Part shown: one piece after another, positions 25,164 through 34,437 of the stretch | Position numbering within the stretch: the stretch's first letter is position 1 | Layout: every line of letters starts with the position of its first letter | From: Devosia sp. | Lineage (GTDB): Bacteria > Pseudomonadota > Alphaproteobacteria > Rhizobiales > Devosiaceae | Direction of reading: 5' to 3' | Length of the DNA: 49,814 nt | Assembly (NCBI RefSeq): GCF_030689745.1 | Contig: NZ_JAUYGL010000109.1 | Coordinates: 1 to 49,814 of the forward strand | Notes under the pieces: generated by a model | Database searches by the model: none | What the model saw: only the letters and a program-made list of their open reading frames with translations | What the model was told of the DNA's origin: nothing | Program-made: the position numbers and the translations under genes

Positions 25164-25730
25164 ATGATTGCATCTCTGCCGGGCCGCTCCGATCCTCTTT
25201 TGCCCCTTTTTGCCTTGGGCGACATCCCGGTGCCTATGGTATTTGCCACCCATCGCATCATCCGCGACTGCAACGCCGAATTCGCCAGCCTGTTCGGCTT
25301 TGCGCGCGACGAACTGGTCGATCAGAGTTTTTCGCGGCTCTATCCCAAACTTGCCGATTTTGTGCGGACCGGGCAGATGTGGCGCAGCCATTTGCCGGGT
25401 GGCCAGGTCTACTATGATGAACGCATCATGGTAGGGGCCGACGAGCGCCGCTTCTGGTGTCGGGTCAATGGCCGCTCGCGCAACAGCGCCGATCCTTTTT
25501 CCGAGGCACTTTACTGTTTCGAACCGATGAGCCGCCCTGTTACCCAGGCGGCGATGACCGGGCGGCAGCGGCAGATTCTCACCCTGGTGGCGCAGGGCAA
25601 GACCAACGCCGTCATTGCCGCCGAAATCGGGCTCAGCCGCCGCACCGTGGAAGCGCACCGCTTGCGCCTGACGCGCGCTGCCGGGGTGCGCAATACTGCG
25701 GAGCTGATTGCCTGGTTCTCGGCATTGTGA
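25164..25730 (+). CDS. PAS domain and LuxR-type helix-turn-helix regulator
   Basis: This 188-residue protein has an N-terminal PAS-like domain (about 15-115, with I-I-R-D-C-N-A-E-F-A-S-L-F-G-F typical of the PAS core). The C-terminal GerE/LuxR helix-turn-helix (about 130-188) reads T-G-R-Q-R-Q-I-L-T-L-V-A-Q-G-K-T-N and then S-R-R-T-V-E-A-H. No receiver domain is seen. It is divergent from the CoA-transferase/thiolase genes and probably senses a metabolite to control them. The exact target is inferred from position only. Confidence 0.85.
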   Translation: MIASLPGRSDPLLPLFALGDIPVPMVFATHRIIRDCNAEFASLFGFARDELVDQSFSRLYPKLADFVRTGQMWRSHLPGGQVYYDERIMVGADERRFWCRVNGRSRNSADPFSEALYCFEPMSRPVTQAAMTGRQRQILTLVAQGKTNAVIAAEIGLSRRTVEAHRLRLTRAAGVRNTAELIAWFSAL

Positions 25731-27688
25731 GGCGGGTGGGCAAGCATGGTCCTGATCCGAAGCAGCGGGTAGTGATCCTTTAACCTCTACCGCTGATCGG
25801 TGTGCCTTGACGCGTCAGGGCCGCCAACTGATGCTCGAGACAGGGTGAGCGCCCATCGCGTGGCATCACCGCCTGCCATGAAATTGGTGGAGATGATCTG
25901 GAGGTGCGCTTGATCGACTGGCGCATGCCCAGTCGGGGGCGCGAGCTCATACTCGCACACCTTCGCGCCTATCCGCGCCACCTTGCGCGTAGTCCTAACG
26001 CATTAGCTGTTGTCGACTATTGATTACTTTTCCGCCGCTTCCACGGGGGCGCAATCGGCGGTTTCCCATCCGTCAAAACAAGGCATGGTTCGTTGCGCCT
26101 GCCACCAGACATACAAAGCGACACCCATGTCTTTGTGGTTTACCCGAGATCATTGCGGACATGCAGTCGCGGCATCGGTGAATTGTCTTGCACGCCGACA
26201 GCCCAGACCTTGCATTCGATTTTGTCAGATTTGGGTGGCGGTAAACGTCACTATGGCGGCGACCGGCACCACAAGGTGGTCTTGATCGGCCGAGACTGGG
26301 AATGCTGAGCCCGGAAAGGTCACAATTGTGCCGCGCTACTGAATACCAATAGTCATTGCTCGGGAGGGACTTGCCATAGACGTTCTCAGTTGCGTCATCG
26401 TCGATGTGCGTCCCCATGCGCGGCTCAGCGGTAGGGCCAATGCTGTCGTGCGCGTGCATTTGGGGGAGGTCATCGGTGGCCAGCCCGCCGAGCACGTGAT
26501 CGACCTGCGACTTCTGGTTGTGACCAACACCGGTGATGATGCCGCTCGTATACGCGAGATTGTCTTGACCAAGACGGCAAAAGTGCTTTCGCGTCTCAAA
26601 AACGCGTTTGAGATGGCGGATGGCTCAGCCTGGACCGAAGAACTGACGAATAAGAGTGGCTGAAGGCTCCATGGAAGTCCCATGGCTTTACAGCATAACC
26701 GGTCCAGGTTTTTATCCACACCCTCTTCGGGTCAGTTCCCGGCAACAATCAACCATCGCCTCAACCCGAGCATGCGTTCGCATTGGCGATATTTGCCAAC
26801 ACTTGATTGACAAAAATTGCCAGCTGCACGGTGCCAAAGGGCGGTTCCTCACTGGGGAACCAAGCAACGTCTCCGCAACAGCAGGTTTGGTGCCCATAGC
26901 CAGTGCCAAATTGGAATCGCCGGTGTCAAATTCCATTGCGCACGACACTTTTATGCCGCACTGGAACAACCGGACATGGCCGCATGACTTAAACCAACAG
27001 CCTCTGGAGTTCCCGAGCGGTTCAATCGTTCGGGGAGAAAGAGCTTTTGATTGGAGCGGGTTGCGAAATACTGCGACAGGTTCAGGCCTTGATCAGGAGG
27101 AGGGGGGCGAGGGAAACCAAAGTCCTGCGACAGTAAAGGGCAGGACCCCGGCGGCGGGGCGCGGGATCGGCTATCCAGGGGTATGAGGCTGGCAGGAGCG
27201 ACTGCGCCAGAGCTCCTGGACCCCGGTTTTTCGCCGCTTGTGCGATAATGACGGAGAGCTCCCGGACCTGCCCTAAGTCCAACCGACGACGGATTATGAT
27301 GGTTCTCCGCCACTCCTGCAAATTTCCGCCCGCAGATGACGCCGGCGGAGCGTTGGAGGTTGGTGAACCAGAAATCTGTCATTCGTTGCGCGGTGGCATA
27401 GTCCGCTGCCGACCCGAGGCTGATGATCGTCATCAGCCGAGCTTCGGCAGGCCTGTCCTGAACACTATGTGGATGGTGCGTTGGGTAAAATAGATGCAAA
27501 AGCCTATCGGTCCGGTCCCCGACCTTCTGAAGTTTGACGCTCGAAGGCCCTGAGGAAACCGACCAGCCACAACCATGGTGCCACAGTCACATGTTTCGCT
27601 GAACGGAATGCGCCGCAGCACCATGTGCGCTATCTCCTCGGAAATGGCATGCTGGGGTAGTGCCCTATGCACGGGAGGAAAAACAATA
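25731..27688. other. Long stretch without a supportable gene
   Basis: About 1.95 kb. Open frames of 60-180 codons exist on both strands, but none resembles a family I know, overlapping frames compete, and most lack a ribosome site. One plus-strand frame (about 26355-26662, ending N-K-S-G) has plausible composition and could be a gene fragment. The segment near 27217-27260 (C-T-G-G-A-C-C-C-C-G-G followed by T-T-T-T-T-C-G) resembles a degenerate alphaproteobacterial extragenic palindrome. The last 200 bp form the upstream region of the TctC-like gene. The stretch looks like decayed or horizontally scrambled DNA. Confidence 0.5.
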
Positions 27689-28663
27689 ATGCAGACCAAA
27701 ATGAAAGCCGTGGGCGCCGCAGTGGTGGCAGCCTTGCTGATCTCGACGAGCAGCGCGCCTGCTGTGTCGCAGCAGGCCTATCCAGCCGATACGGTGACCA
27801 TGATCGTGCCTTATGCGGCCGGTGGCGCTGGTGACATCGTCGGGCGTCTGGTGGCCGATGAACTCAGCCGACGCCTCGGGGTGAACGTCGTCGTCGAGAA
27901 CATCGGCGGCGCCAGCGGCACGATCGGCGCAGAGCAGGCGTCGCGCGCGCCTGCCGATGGCAGCACCTTGCTGTTGGCGGGCAATGCCATCTTCACCACG
28001 GCCCCCCATCTTGCCGATGTCGGCTTCGAGCCCTTCGAGGACTTTGTCGCGATCGCCAATATCAGCGAGGCGGTGCGCATGCTGGTAGCGTCAAAATCCC
28101 TGCCGGTCACGACCGTCGAAGAGTTTGTCGCCTATGGCAAGGAACATCCCGGCGAGTTGAACTATGGCTCGGTCGGCGTCGGTTCGACCGGCCATGTGGC
28201 GACGGTGGACATGCTCAGCGCCATGGGCCTTGAGGCGACCCATATTCCCTACAAGGGTGCTGCGGACGTGGTGCAGGCGGTGCTTGCCGGCGACGTGCAG
28301 TTCATGATGGACGCCGCTGCAGTGCCACAGGCACGGCAGGACACAGTCACTGCACTGGCCGTTCCCGGCGGCGAACAACTGCCGGAATTCCCCGATGTTC
28401 CCGCGCTGGCTTCCGTTGGTTACAACAGCATCAGCGGCACTGGCTGGCAGATGATCATGGGGCCGGCAGGCATGCCGGCAGAAGTCGTGAGCCGGGTCGA
28501 GACCGCGCTCAAGGACGCCAGCGCCGATGCCAAGTTCATCGACAAGCTGACCAAGGCAGGCGTTTCACCGCGGTTCATGGGCAGTGCCGAACTCGACGCC
28601 GCACTGCGGGCGGACTTTGAGCGCTTCGACGAGATATTGACCGGGCTGGGCCTGGCCAAATAA
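27689..28663 (+). CDS. Tripartite tricarboxylate transporter substrate-binding protein (TctC/Bug family), copy 1
   Basis: The binding protein of 324 residues has a signal peptide (M-K-A-V-G-A-A-V-V-A-A-L-L, cleavage near A-V-S-Q). Bug-family landmarks follow: V-T-M-I-V-P-Y-A-A-G-G-A-G-D-I-V-G-R, then V-V-E-N-I-G-G-A-S-G-T-I-G, and later H-I-P-Y-K-G-A-A-D. ATG 27689 is chosen for GGGAGGA 9 nt upstream; a longer open frame upstream lacks signal features. It presumably serves the TctA/TctB pair encoded convergently at 30391-32351. Bug proteins bind many carboxylates, amides and aromatics, so the ligand is open. Confidence 0.9.
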   Translation: MQTKMKAVGAAVVAALLISTSSAPAVSQQAYPADTVTMIVPYAAGGAGDIVGRLVADELSRRLGVNVVVENIGGASGTIGAEQASRAPADGSTLLLAGNAIFTTAPHLADVGFEPFEDFVAIANISEAVRMLVASKSLPVTTVEEFVAYGKEHPGELNYGSVGVGSTGHVATVDMLSAMGLEATHIPYKGAADVVQAVLAGDVQFMMDAAAVPQARQDTVTALAVPGGEQLPEFPDVPALASVGYNSISGTGWQMIMGPAGMPAEVVSRVETALKDASADAKFIDKLTKAGVSPRFMGSAELDAALRADFERFDEILTGLGLAK

Positions 28664-28678
28664 CCACGCGCCATATGA

Positions 28679-28711
28679 CGGCCGGCAGCACCAGAACCAT
28701 GCTGCCGGCCG
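28679..28711 (+). terminator. Intercistronic hairpin between tctC-like and MmgE/PrpD genes
   Basis: A perfect 12-bp stem (CGGCCGGCAGCA / TGCTGCCGGCCG) with a 9-nt loop begins 15 nt after the binding-protein stop and is followed by ACGCTTTT. This is a stronger terminator candidate than the other intercistronic hairpins here, probably partial, since the MmgE gene follows 40 nt later. Confidence 0.7.
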
Positions 28712-28751
28712 ACGCTTTTCCATGTCCTGCAGATGCATATCGAGGTAGATA

Positions 28752-30134
28752 ATGGCTGGCCTGAGTTCCGAGCTTGCCGATTGGGCAATCGGCTTTTCGC
28801 TGGACACGGCTCCGGTCGAGGTCATTCACAATACGCGGCTGCGGCTGCTCGACGTGGTGGGCGTCATGATCGCTTCCGACAGCCATCCCAGCGTGGATTC
28901 GGCACGCCGCGCCGTCGCTGACGCCGATGCCGGCGGGCGGGGCGCCCATGCCATGATGGACAAGCAACAAACCGCGCCTGCCAGCGCCGCCTTCATCAAT
29001 GGCGTCGCCGCGGCGGTGCTCGAATTCGACGATACTCACCTTGCCACCAATATTCATGCCACCTGCGCCGTCGCCGCGGCGGCCCTGCCGATAGCCCAGG
29101 CCGGCGCCCTGTCCGGGCGGGCGCTGCTGGAGGCGGTGCTCGTGGGCTCAGAGATCGTCTGCCGGCTCGGCATGGTCACCCCGGTGCGCATGCACGAAAT
29201 GGGCTTTCACCCCACCAGCGTTTATGGCGTCTTTGCCGCCGCCTATGCCGTAGCACGGTTGCGCAAGCTGCCGCGCCAGCAGATGGCCGATGCCGTGGGC
29301 ACGGCCGCCAGCCTGTCGGCGGGGTCGATCGCCTCGTTCGAGGATGGCACCTCGACCAAGACCATGCATGTGGGCTTTGCTGCGTCCGCCGCCGTGCGCG
29401 CGGTCGCGCTGGCCAAGCACGGTATTTCGGGCCCGGCTACGGTGTTCGAAGGCCGTTTCGGCTGGTATCGCAGCCATGTACAGGCGGCCGAGAGCTTCGA
29501 TTTCGCGGCGCTGACCCGGGAACTGGGTTCGCGCTGGGAGGTGCTCAACATCGCCCCCAAGCTCTATCCCTGCGCCTATACCTTGATGCCATTCATTTCC
29601 GCAGCGCTGGCACTGCGCGAGCAATATGGTGTGGATCCGGCAGCGGTGAAGGAAATCCGCTGCGAGATCATGCCGCGCTCGTTCCGTACGGTATGCGAAC
29701 CGGTGCAGGACAAGCGGCGGCCCCGCACCTCCTGGCACGGCCGCATCAGCCTGCAGCACACCGTGGCCGAGGCGCTGGCCCTGGGGCGCTTCGACAAGTC
29801 CGCCTATGCCGAAGCGCGCCTGCGCGATCCGGTCATCAACCTGCTGGCCGACAAGGTCACCTATCTGCCCGATCCCATCGCCGCAGCCGACACCAGTCGC
29901 TCCCGGGGCGTGGTGACGGTCGAACTGGCCGACGGGCGGGTGCTCACCCACACGGTGGAAGATATGCTGGGCACGGCGCGCAATCCGGCCAGCGAGGCAG
30001 TCTATATCGAAAAGTTCCGCTCCAATGTCGATGGCCTGATCGCCCCTGACCTGACCGACGAGCTCATCGACAGCCTGCTGCGCATCGATGAGGTTGCCGA
30101 CGTCGAGGCTCTCCTGGCGCCGCTGCGGCGCTAG
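28752..30134 (+). CDS. MmgE/PrpD family protein
   Basis: The 460-residue protein has the length and layout of the MmgE/PrpD family (2-methylcitrate dehydratase, cis-aconitate/itaconate decarboxylase, iminodisuccinate epimerase). The N-terminal helical domain contains E-F-D-D-T-H near residue 96 (D-D-x-x-H is the family hallmark), with H-P-T-S-V-Y-G-V-F-A-A-A near 155-166 and a K-L-Y-P-C-A-Y active-region motif near 273. It follows the TctC-like gene and likely dehydrates, decarboxylates or epimerises the imported polycarboxylate. A 2-methylcitrate role is unlikely without PrpC or PrpB nearby. Confidence 0.88.
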   Translation: MAGLSSELADWAIGFSLDTAPVEVIHNTRLRLLDVVGVMIASDSHPSVDSARRAVADADAGGRGAHAMMDKQQTAPASAAFINGVAAAVLEFDDTHLATNIHATCAVAAAALPIAQAGALSGRALLEAVLVGSEIVCRLGMVTPVRMHEMGFHPTSVYGVFAAAYAVARLRKLPRQQMADAVGTAASLSAGSIASFEDGTSTKTMHVGFAASAAVRAVALAKHGISGPATVFEGRFGWYRSHVQAAESFDFAALTRELGSRWEVLNIAPKLYPCAYTLMPFISAALALREQYGVDPAAVKEIRCEIMPRSFRTVCEPVQDKRRPRTSWHGRISLQHTVAEALALGRFDKSAYAEARLRDPVINLLADKVTYLPDPIAAADTSRSRGVVTVELADGRVLTHTVEDMLGTARNPASEAVYIEKFRSNVDGLIAPDLTDELIDSLLRIDEVADVEALLAPLRR

Positions 30135-30170
30135 GCGCAGCGCAGAGACCAGATTCACGGAGCAGACCTC

Positions 30171-30191
30171 GTCCTGGGCTTGTCGAAGGAC
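30171..30191. repeat. Dispersed extragenic palindrome
   Basis: GTCCTGGGCTTGTCGAAGGAC has 5-bp outer arms (GTCCT/AGGAC) and matches the small extragenic repeat (GTCCTTCGACAAGC...GGAC) that I know from many alphaproteobacterial genomes. It lies in the convergent gap between the MmgE and TctA genes, where such repeats are common. A second degenerate unit may lie at 30230-30255. Only one good copy is in this window. Confidence 0.5.
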
Positions 30192-30331
30192 AAGGTCATG
30201 GCACACGGGTCTCCACGCGCCCGATCGCGTGGTTCCACAGGCTCACCATCAGGGCTGCCGGGACCCTTCACCGAGCTCCACCAAACGCGACGCGCTCTGG
30301 ACACGCCGCAATCTGTCAAGAACGCCCACGC

Positions 30332-30373
30332 AAAAAAGCTACGCCGCGACAGTGTCGCGGCGTAGCTTTTTTT
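30332..30373. terminator. Bidirectional Rho-independent terminator
   Basis: A perfect 13-bp GC-rich stem (GCTACGCCGCGAC / GTCGCGGCGTAGC) with an AGT loop is flanked by six A residues on the left and seven T residues on the right, so it terminates in both directions. It separates the MmgE gene (+) from the convergent TctA gene (-), whose stop codon is 18 nt away. Confidence 0.93.
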
Positions 30374-30390
30374 GCGGTTGGCATTGGTGG

Positions 30391-31887
30391 TTAGTCTGTT
30401 GCTTCGGCCCGGCCACGGCGGACGAAGGAAGTGGTCGTGGCGAGGAGCACCGCCACCCCGATGAGCACCAGCACCAGGCTGATCGGGCGCTCGAGGAATA
30501 CCAGAGGATCACCACGCGACAGGGTCATGGCGCGGCGGAAGTTCTCCTCGAACATCGGGCCCAGGATGAAGCCGAGAATGAACAGCGCCGGATTGCAGCC
30601 TGCCGCCTTGAGCAGGTAGCCAAGTACGCCGAAGAAGACGAGGGAATAGATGTCGAACGCCGACGAACTGAGGGTGAATACCCCGACGCAGGCAAAGGCC
30701 AGCACGAAGACGTAGAGCCAGTGATAGGGGACCCGCAGCAGCCGGACCCACAGGCCGATCAGCGGCAGGTTGAGAACCACCAGCAACAGGTTGCCGACCC
30801 ACATCGAGACAATCAGCCCCCAGAACAGCTGCGGGTGATCGCCCATAATGCGCGGACCAGGCTGGACGCCGTGGATCATGAAGGCGCCCAGCATCAGCGC
30901 CATGGTCGGACTGCCGGGGACGCCCAGCAGCAGCGTCGGAATGAACGCGGTCTGGGAGGCGGCGTTGTTGGCGGCCTCGGGGGCCGCGACGCCTTCGACG
31001 GCGCCAAGGCCGAAGCGCTCCGGTTGCCTGGAGACGCTTTTTTCCATCATATAGGCGGTGAAGGAGCTCATGGCGAGGCCGGCGCCGGGCAGCACGCCCA
31101 GCAGGGAACCCAGCCCGGTGCCCCGCAGCACGGCCGGCCAGGAGCGCCGGAAGTCGTCGCGGGTCGGCCAGAGCCGGCCGATCTTGCTTGATGCCACGGC
31201 CTCACCCTGTGGTTCGCCGATATTGCCGATGATCTCGGCCACGGCAAAAAGGCCCACGGCCAGGACAGCGAATTCAACGCCATCGCGCAGTTCGGGAATG
31301 CCGAAGGTAAAGCGGAACATGCCGGTCGACACGTCCGAGCCCGCGGTGCCAAAGACCATGCCCAGCAAGGCAACGCCGATCCCCTTGATCACGCCGCCGC
31401 GCGTCATCGCTGCGGTGCTGAGCAGTGCTACAAAAACCAGGGCGGCATATTCGGCAGCGCCGAACCGCATGGCGATGCCGGCAAGGGGTGGCCCGGCCAG
31501 CGCGATCAGCAGTGTGCCCACGGTGCCGGCGAAGAACGAGCCCAGCGCTGCAACCGCGAGCGCGGCGCCGGCGCGTCCCTGCCGCGCCATCTGGTGCCCG
31601 TCGATGCAGGTCACGGCTGAGGATGCCTCGCCGGGTAGATTGACCAGGATGGAGGTGGTGGAGCCACCATAGGCAGCGCCGTAGAAAATGCCCGCAAGCA
31701 TGATGATTGATGCTTCGGGCGTGAGGCCAAAAGTCAGCGGCAACAGCAGCGAGATCGTGATGATGGGGCCAACACCTGGCAAGACGCCAATGGCGGTTCC
31801 CAGGGTGACGCCCAACAGGCAGTACATCAGGTTGACCGGCGTCACCGCCACCTGCAGGCCCATGGCCAGCGAGGAAATGAGGTCCAT
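30391..31887 (-). CDS. Tripartite tricarboxylate transporter large permease (TctA family), copy 1
   Basis: This 498-residue TctA-type permease has about 12 transmembrane segments. Duplicated family motifs are intact: G-V-L-P-G-V-G-P near 35-42 and G-V-L-P-G-A-G-L-A-M-S-S-F near 262-274, plus A-P-E-A-A-N-N-A-A near 304-312. It is preceded by TctB with a 2-nt gap. It presumably works with the TctC-like protein at 27689, encoded on the other strand. Confidence 0.92.
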   Translation of the reverse strand: MDLISSLAMGLQVAVTPVNLMYCLLGVTLGTAIGVLPGVGPIITISLLLPLTFGLTPEASIIMLAGIFYGAAYGGSTTSILVNLPGEASSAVTCIDGHQMARQGRAGAALAVAALGSFFAGTVGTLLIALAGPPLAGIAMRFGAAEYAALVFVALLSTAAMTRGGVIKGIGVALLGMVFGTAGSDVSTGMFRFTFGIPELRDGVEFAVLAVGLFAVAEIIGNIGEPQGEAVASSKIGRLWPTRDDFRRSWPAVLRGTGLGSLLGVLPGAGLAMSSFTAYMMEKSVSRQPERFGLGAVEGVAAPEAANNAASQTAFIPTLLLGVPGSPTMALMLGAFMIHGVQPGPRIMGDHPQLFWGLIVSMWVGNLLLVVLNLPLIGLWVRLLRVPYHWLYVFVLAFACVGVFTLSSSAFDIYSLVFFGVLGYLLKAAGCNPALFILGFILGPMFEENFRRAMTLSRGDPLVFLERPISLVLVLIGVAVLLATTTSFVRRGRAEATD

Positions 31888-31889
31888 GT

Positions 31890-32351
31890 TCAGAATCTCC
31901 AGGCGACGAGGCGGAACGGGATGCCCAGGCCAAGGTAAAAGATGGCGACGATGAGTGCGGCCACGGCCAGCAGGACACCGAGCAACTCGCGTTTGCGACC
32001 GCTCTCATCGGCGAACCAACTGATACCGACCAGCGCCGCCAGCGATGGCAGCAGGCCAACGCGGTCGATCAGCAGCCCAAACGCCAGAATGGCGCTCAGA
32101 ATGAACAACAGCGGCCGTGTCTCCCGGCGAGAAAAGGTCGAGACGACCTGCTGCCCCTTGCGGCGAGCGGCGCTGGTTTGGACCAGTTGCACAAGGCCCA
32201 TGGCGAACAGGCCCGCGCCAACCAGCATGGGCATAGCGCCCGAACCCAGCGCGGCCAGGGTGCCAAAGCCATAGCTATAGCCGATGGCCAGGGCGAGTGT
32301 GCCAAAGACGAGGAAGATCAAGGCGGCGAGGAGGTCGGAATGTATGGTCAT
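31890..32351 (-). CDS. Tripartite tricarboxylate transporter small permease (TctB family), copy 1
   Basis: The 153-residue protein has four transmembrane helices: about 8-27, 37-56, 80-98 and 118-145, the last long enough to be two short passes. Family landmarks are G-S-G-A-M-P-M-L-V-G-A-G-L after helix one. Start taken at M-T-I-H-S-D-L-L; the open frame continues 31 codons upstream without hydrophobic or family character. It is divergent from the quinone oxidoreductase gene over a 235-bp gap that carries a candidate IclR site. Confidence 0.85.
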   Translation of the reverse strand: MTIHSDLLAALIFLVFGTLALAIGYSYGFGTLAALGSGAMPMLVGAGLFAMGLVQLVQTSAARRKGQQVVSTFSRRETRPLLFILSAILAFGLLIDRVGLLPSLAALVGISWFADESGRKRELLGVLLAVAALIVAIFYLGLGIPFRLVAWRF

Positions 32352-32499
32352 GGCTCGGCAGTTCGTTGGGTGGTGATCGATTTCTGACGTTACTTGGTCG
32401 CCGAGTCGACACCCAACCCTCGCGGCAGGAGGGCTGGGGAACAAGGTGGATCAGCCGCAGTTTCGGCAGGCGGAATGGCCGGCGCCGTTCGGCGCTCGC

Positions 32500-32516
32500 G
32501 TTTCATCCTGCGAAAA
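32500..32516. promoter_or_regulatory. Candidate IclR operator (GTTTC-N7-GAAAA)
   Basis: GTTTCATCCTGCGAAAA fits the 17-bp motif seen at 34438, 37502 and 43437 with one mismatch in the right arm. It is also framed by GCGTTT...AAACGC arms. It lies 70 nt upstream of the quinone oxidoreductase start and about 150 nt upstream of the divergent TctB gene, so it may serve both. Confidence 0.45.
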
Positions 32517-32586
32517 CGCGACATGCGCCGATATGCGGTCGCGTCGCAAAGTGTTAGCGGGGCTGGAGAAGCAAGGAGGGGCGAGT

Positions 32587-33591
32587 TTGCGTGTCGTTCA
32601 AATTACCCGGCCAGGTGGGCCGGAAGTCCTCGATATCGTCGAGCGGGCGGTCCCTGTACCCGGTCCGGGCGAGGTGCTGCTGGAGGTCTATGCCGCCAGC
32701 GTGAACCGTCCCGATATCCAGCAGCGGCGCGGACTCTATCCCCCGCCGCCGGGTGTGACCGATATCCCCGGGCTCGACGCCGCGGGAAGGGTAGCCGCTA
32801 TCGGCGAAGGGGTCGATTCGCCCAAGGTGGGGGATTTCGTGTGCGCGCTGACCAATGGCGGCGCCTACGCGGATTTCGTGGTCGTCCCGGCGGTGCAATG
32901 CATGCCGATACCCGCCGGCCTCAGCTTCATTGAGGCGGCTTCCCTCCCTGAGGCCTTCTTTACGGCGTGGAATAATATCATCTGGCTTGGCCGGTTGGCC
33001 GAGGGGGAGACGCTGCTGATCCAGGGCGGCACGAGCGGCGTCGGCATGGCCGGCATCCAGATGGCCAAGCTGCTGCGCGGCGCCCGCGTCTTCGCCACTG
33101 TAGGCAGTGCCGAAAAGCGCGCAGCCTGTTTTGAGCTAGGCGCTGACGCCGTGTTCGACTATCGGCAGGATTGGGCCGATGCCATCCGGCAGCATGCCGG
33201 CGAGCATTGCCTCGACGTGGCTCTCGATGCGCAGGCCGGCCCCTATGTGCAGCAGCAACTGGATTTGATGGCGCCCGATGGCCGGCTGGTTTTCATCGCC
33301 AGCCACCAGGGCGCCACGGCGGAGGTCAATATCCGCGATCTCGTGCGTCGCCGGCTGACGCTGACCGGCTCGACGCTGCGACCGCGACCCGCGGCCTATA
33401 AGGGCCGGATCGCCAAGGCTTTGGTGGAGGCGGCCTGGCCACTGCTGGCGGACGGACGGATGGTCACCCGGATTCACGCCGTTTTCCCGCTCGAAGAGGT
33501 GCGGCAGGCCCACGCCCTGCTCGACGCCAATGAACAGCTGGGGAAGGTCGTCCTGGCGGTCAGTGCGGATCATGCAGCCGAGCGCCCCTAG
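32587..33591 (+). CDS. NAD(P)H:quinone oxidoreductase / zinc-independent MDR alcohol dehydrogenase family
   Basis: The medium-chain reductase is about 334 residues long, of the quinone oxidoreductase (zeta-crystallin, PIG3-like) branch. The N-terminal GroES-like domain has V-N-R-P-D-I-Q-Q-R-R-G-L-Y-P-P-P-P-G, and the Rossmann domain has L-I-Q-G-G-T-S-G-V-G-M-A-G near 140. Zinc-ligand cysteines are absent. The start is TTG at 32587, supported by AAGGAGG 7 nt upstream and by the family N-terminus (M-R-V-V-Q-I-T-R-P-G-G-P-E); the open frame upstream to 32446 does not look like protein. It could reduce an enone or quinone intermediate of the island's pathway. Confidence 0.88.
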   Translation: MRVVQITRPGGPEVLDIVERAVPVPGPGEVLLEVYAASVNRPDIQQRRGLYPPPPGVTDIPGLDAAGRVAAIGEGVDSPKVGDFVCALTNGGAYADFVVVPAVQCMPIPAGLSFIEAASLPEAFFTAWNNIIWLGRLAEGETLLIQGGTSGVGMAGIQMAKLLRGARVFATVGSAEKRAACFELGADAVFDYRQDWADAIRQHAGEHCLDVALDAQAGPYVQQQLDLMAPDGRLVFIASHQGATAEVNIRDLVRRRLTLTGSTLRPRPAAYKGRIAKALVEAAWPLLADGRMVTRIHAVFPLEEVRQAHALLDANEQLGKVVLAVSADHAAERP

Positions 33592-33597
33592 GGCGCG

Positions 33598-34407
33598 TCA
33601 GGCGATGGAGCCGAACTCCGTTACATCGACCGACATGTTCTTCGACAGTCGGTCGAGGTCATCGGATATGGCAATCGCGGCTGACTGCAGAATGGGCGCG
33701 AACCGTTCGCAGGCCTCAAGCTCGGAAGCGAAGGCGGACTTGAAGTAAGTCAGGCCAAGGCTTGCCAGAACGCGTCCTTCGTGGCTGATGATCGGCACTG
33801 CAATGGTGTTGGAGTTGCGCGGCTCGACCATCGAGGAACGGGTTGCGTAGCCAACCTTGCGGATATGTGCCAGCAATCGTCTGATCTGGTCGGGATGGTG
33901 GCTCAACCCGTCCTCGGGGTCGTTGGATTTCATCAGCACGTCGAGGATCAGGTCGAACTCTTCGCTTTCGATAAAGGCGACATAGGCCAGTCCCAGGCCT
34001 CGGGTCAGCATTTGCAGGCGCATGTTGACCGTGCTGTGAAATGGCGAAACCGGACTGTCGGGCACCGTGCTGAAGCGCACCACCATGCTGTCATAGGCGG
34101 GCAGGGCGATGGCAATGGGCCACTTGTGCTTGCGGGTGATGGCGAGGGCCCAGGCGCGACCTGCCTCCACGACGAGAGGCCCCTTGTGATATCCCGAGCT
34201 GAGTGAGGTTACCATGGCGCTGACCTGATATCCGCCCTGGCGGGAGTCGTTCTCGACGTAACCCGCCTCCTCGAGCGTCTTGAGGATGCGGACAAGAGTG
34301 GGCTTGGGCAGGCCCGTTCGGGCATGCAACTGCGCGATCGTGTTTATCGGCTGTTGGTTCAATTCCAGCAGGACATTCAAACAGCGTTCGATCGATCTGA
34401 TACCCAC
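33598..34407 (-). CDS. IclR-family transcriptional regulator
   Basis: The regulator of about 269 residues begins M-G-I-R-S-I-E-R-C-L-N-V-L and has the winged-helix recognition region P-K-P-T-L-V-R-I-L-K-T-L-E near 35-47. The C-terminal IclR effector domain runs from about 85 to 260. GTG 34407 is preferred (GGGAGG 8-9 nt upstream) to the longer ATG 34449. Its gene ends 6 nt from the convergent quinone oxidoreductase gene. A strong minus-strand promoter is followed immediately by a 17-bp palindrome, so it probably represses itself and the divergent DUF6282 gene. Confidence 0.88.
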   Translation of the reverse strand: MGIRSIERCLNVLLELNQQPINTIAQLHARTGLPKPTLVRILKTLEEAGYVENDSRQGGYQVSAMVTSLSSGYHKGPLVVEAGRAWALAITRKHKWPIAIALPAYDSMVVRFSTVPDSPVSPFHSTVNMRLQMLTRGLGLAYVAFIESEEFDLILDVLMKSNDPEDGLSHHPDQIRRLLAHIRKVGYATRSSMVEPRNSNTIAVPIISHEGRVLASLGLTYFKSAFASELEACERFAPILQSAAIAISDDLDRLSKNMSVDVTEFGSIA

Positions 34408-34437
34408 CCGGCACCCCTCCCTGAGAGACTGCAATTC

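Noticed and set aside
27593-27609. GTTTCGCTGAACGGAAT as an IclR operator before the first TctC gene
   Set aside because: The left arm matches, but the right arm has two of five mismatches, so it is only mentioned in the regulon finding and not annotated as a site.
30088-31191. 367-codon open frame on the plus strand after the MmgE gene
   Set aside because: It crosses the strong bidirectional terminator at 30332-30373 and is antisense to TctA. Its sequence is low-complexity and charged.
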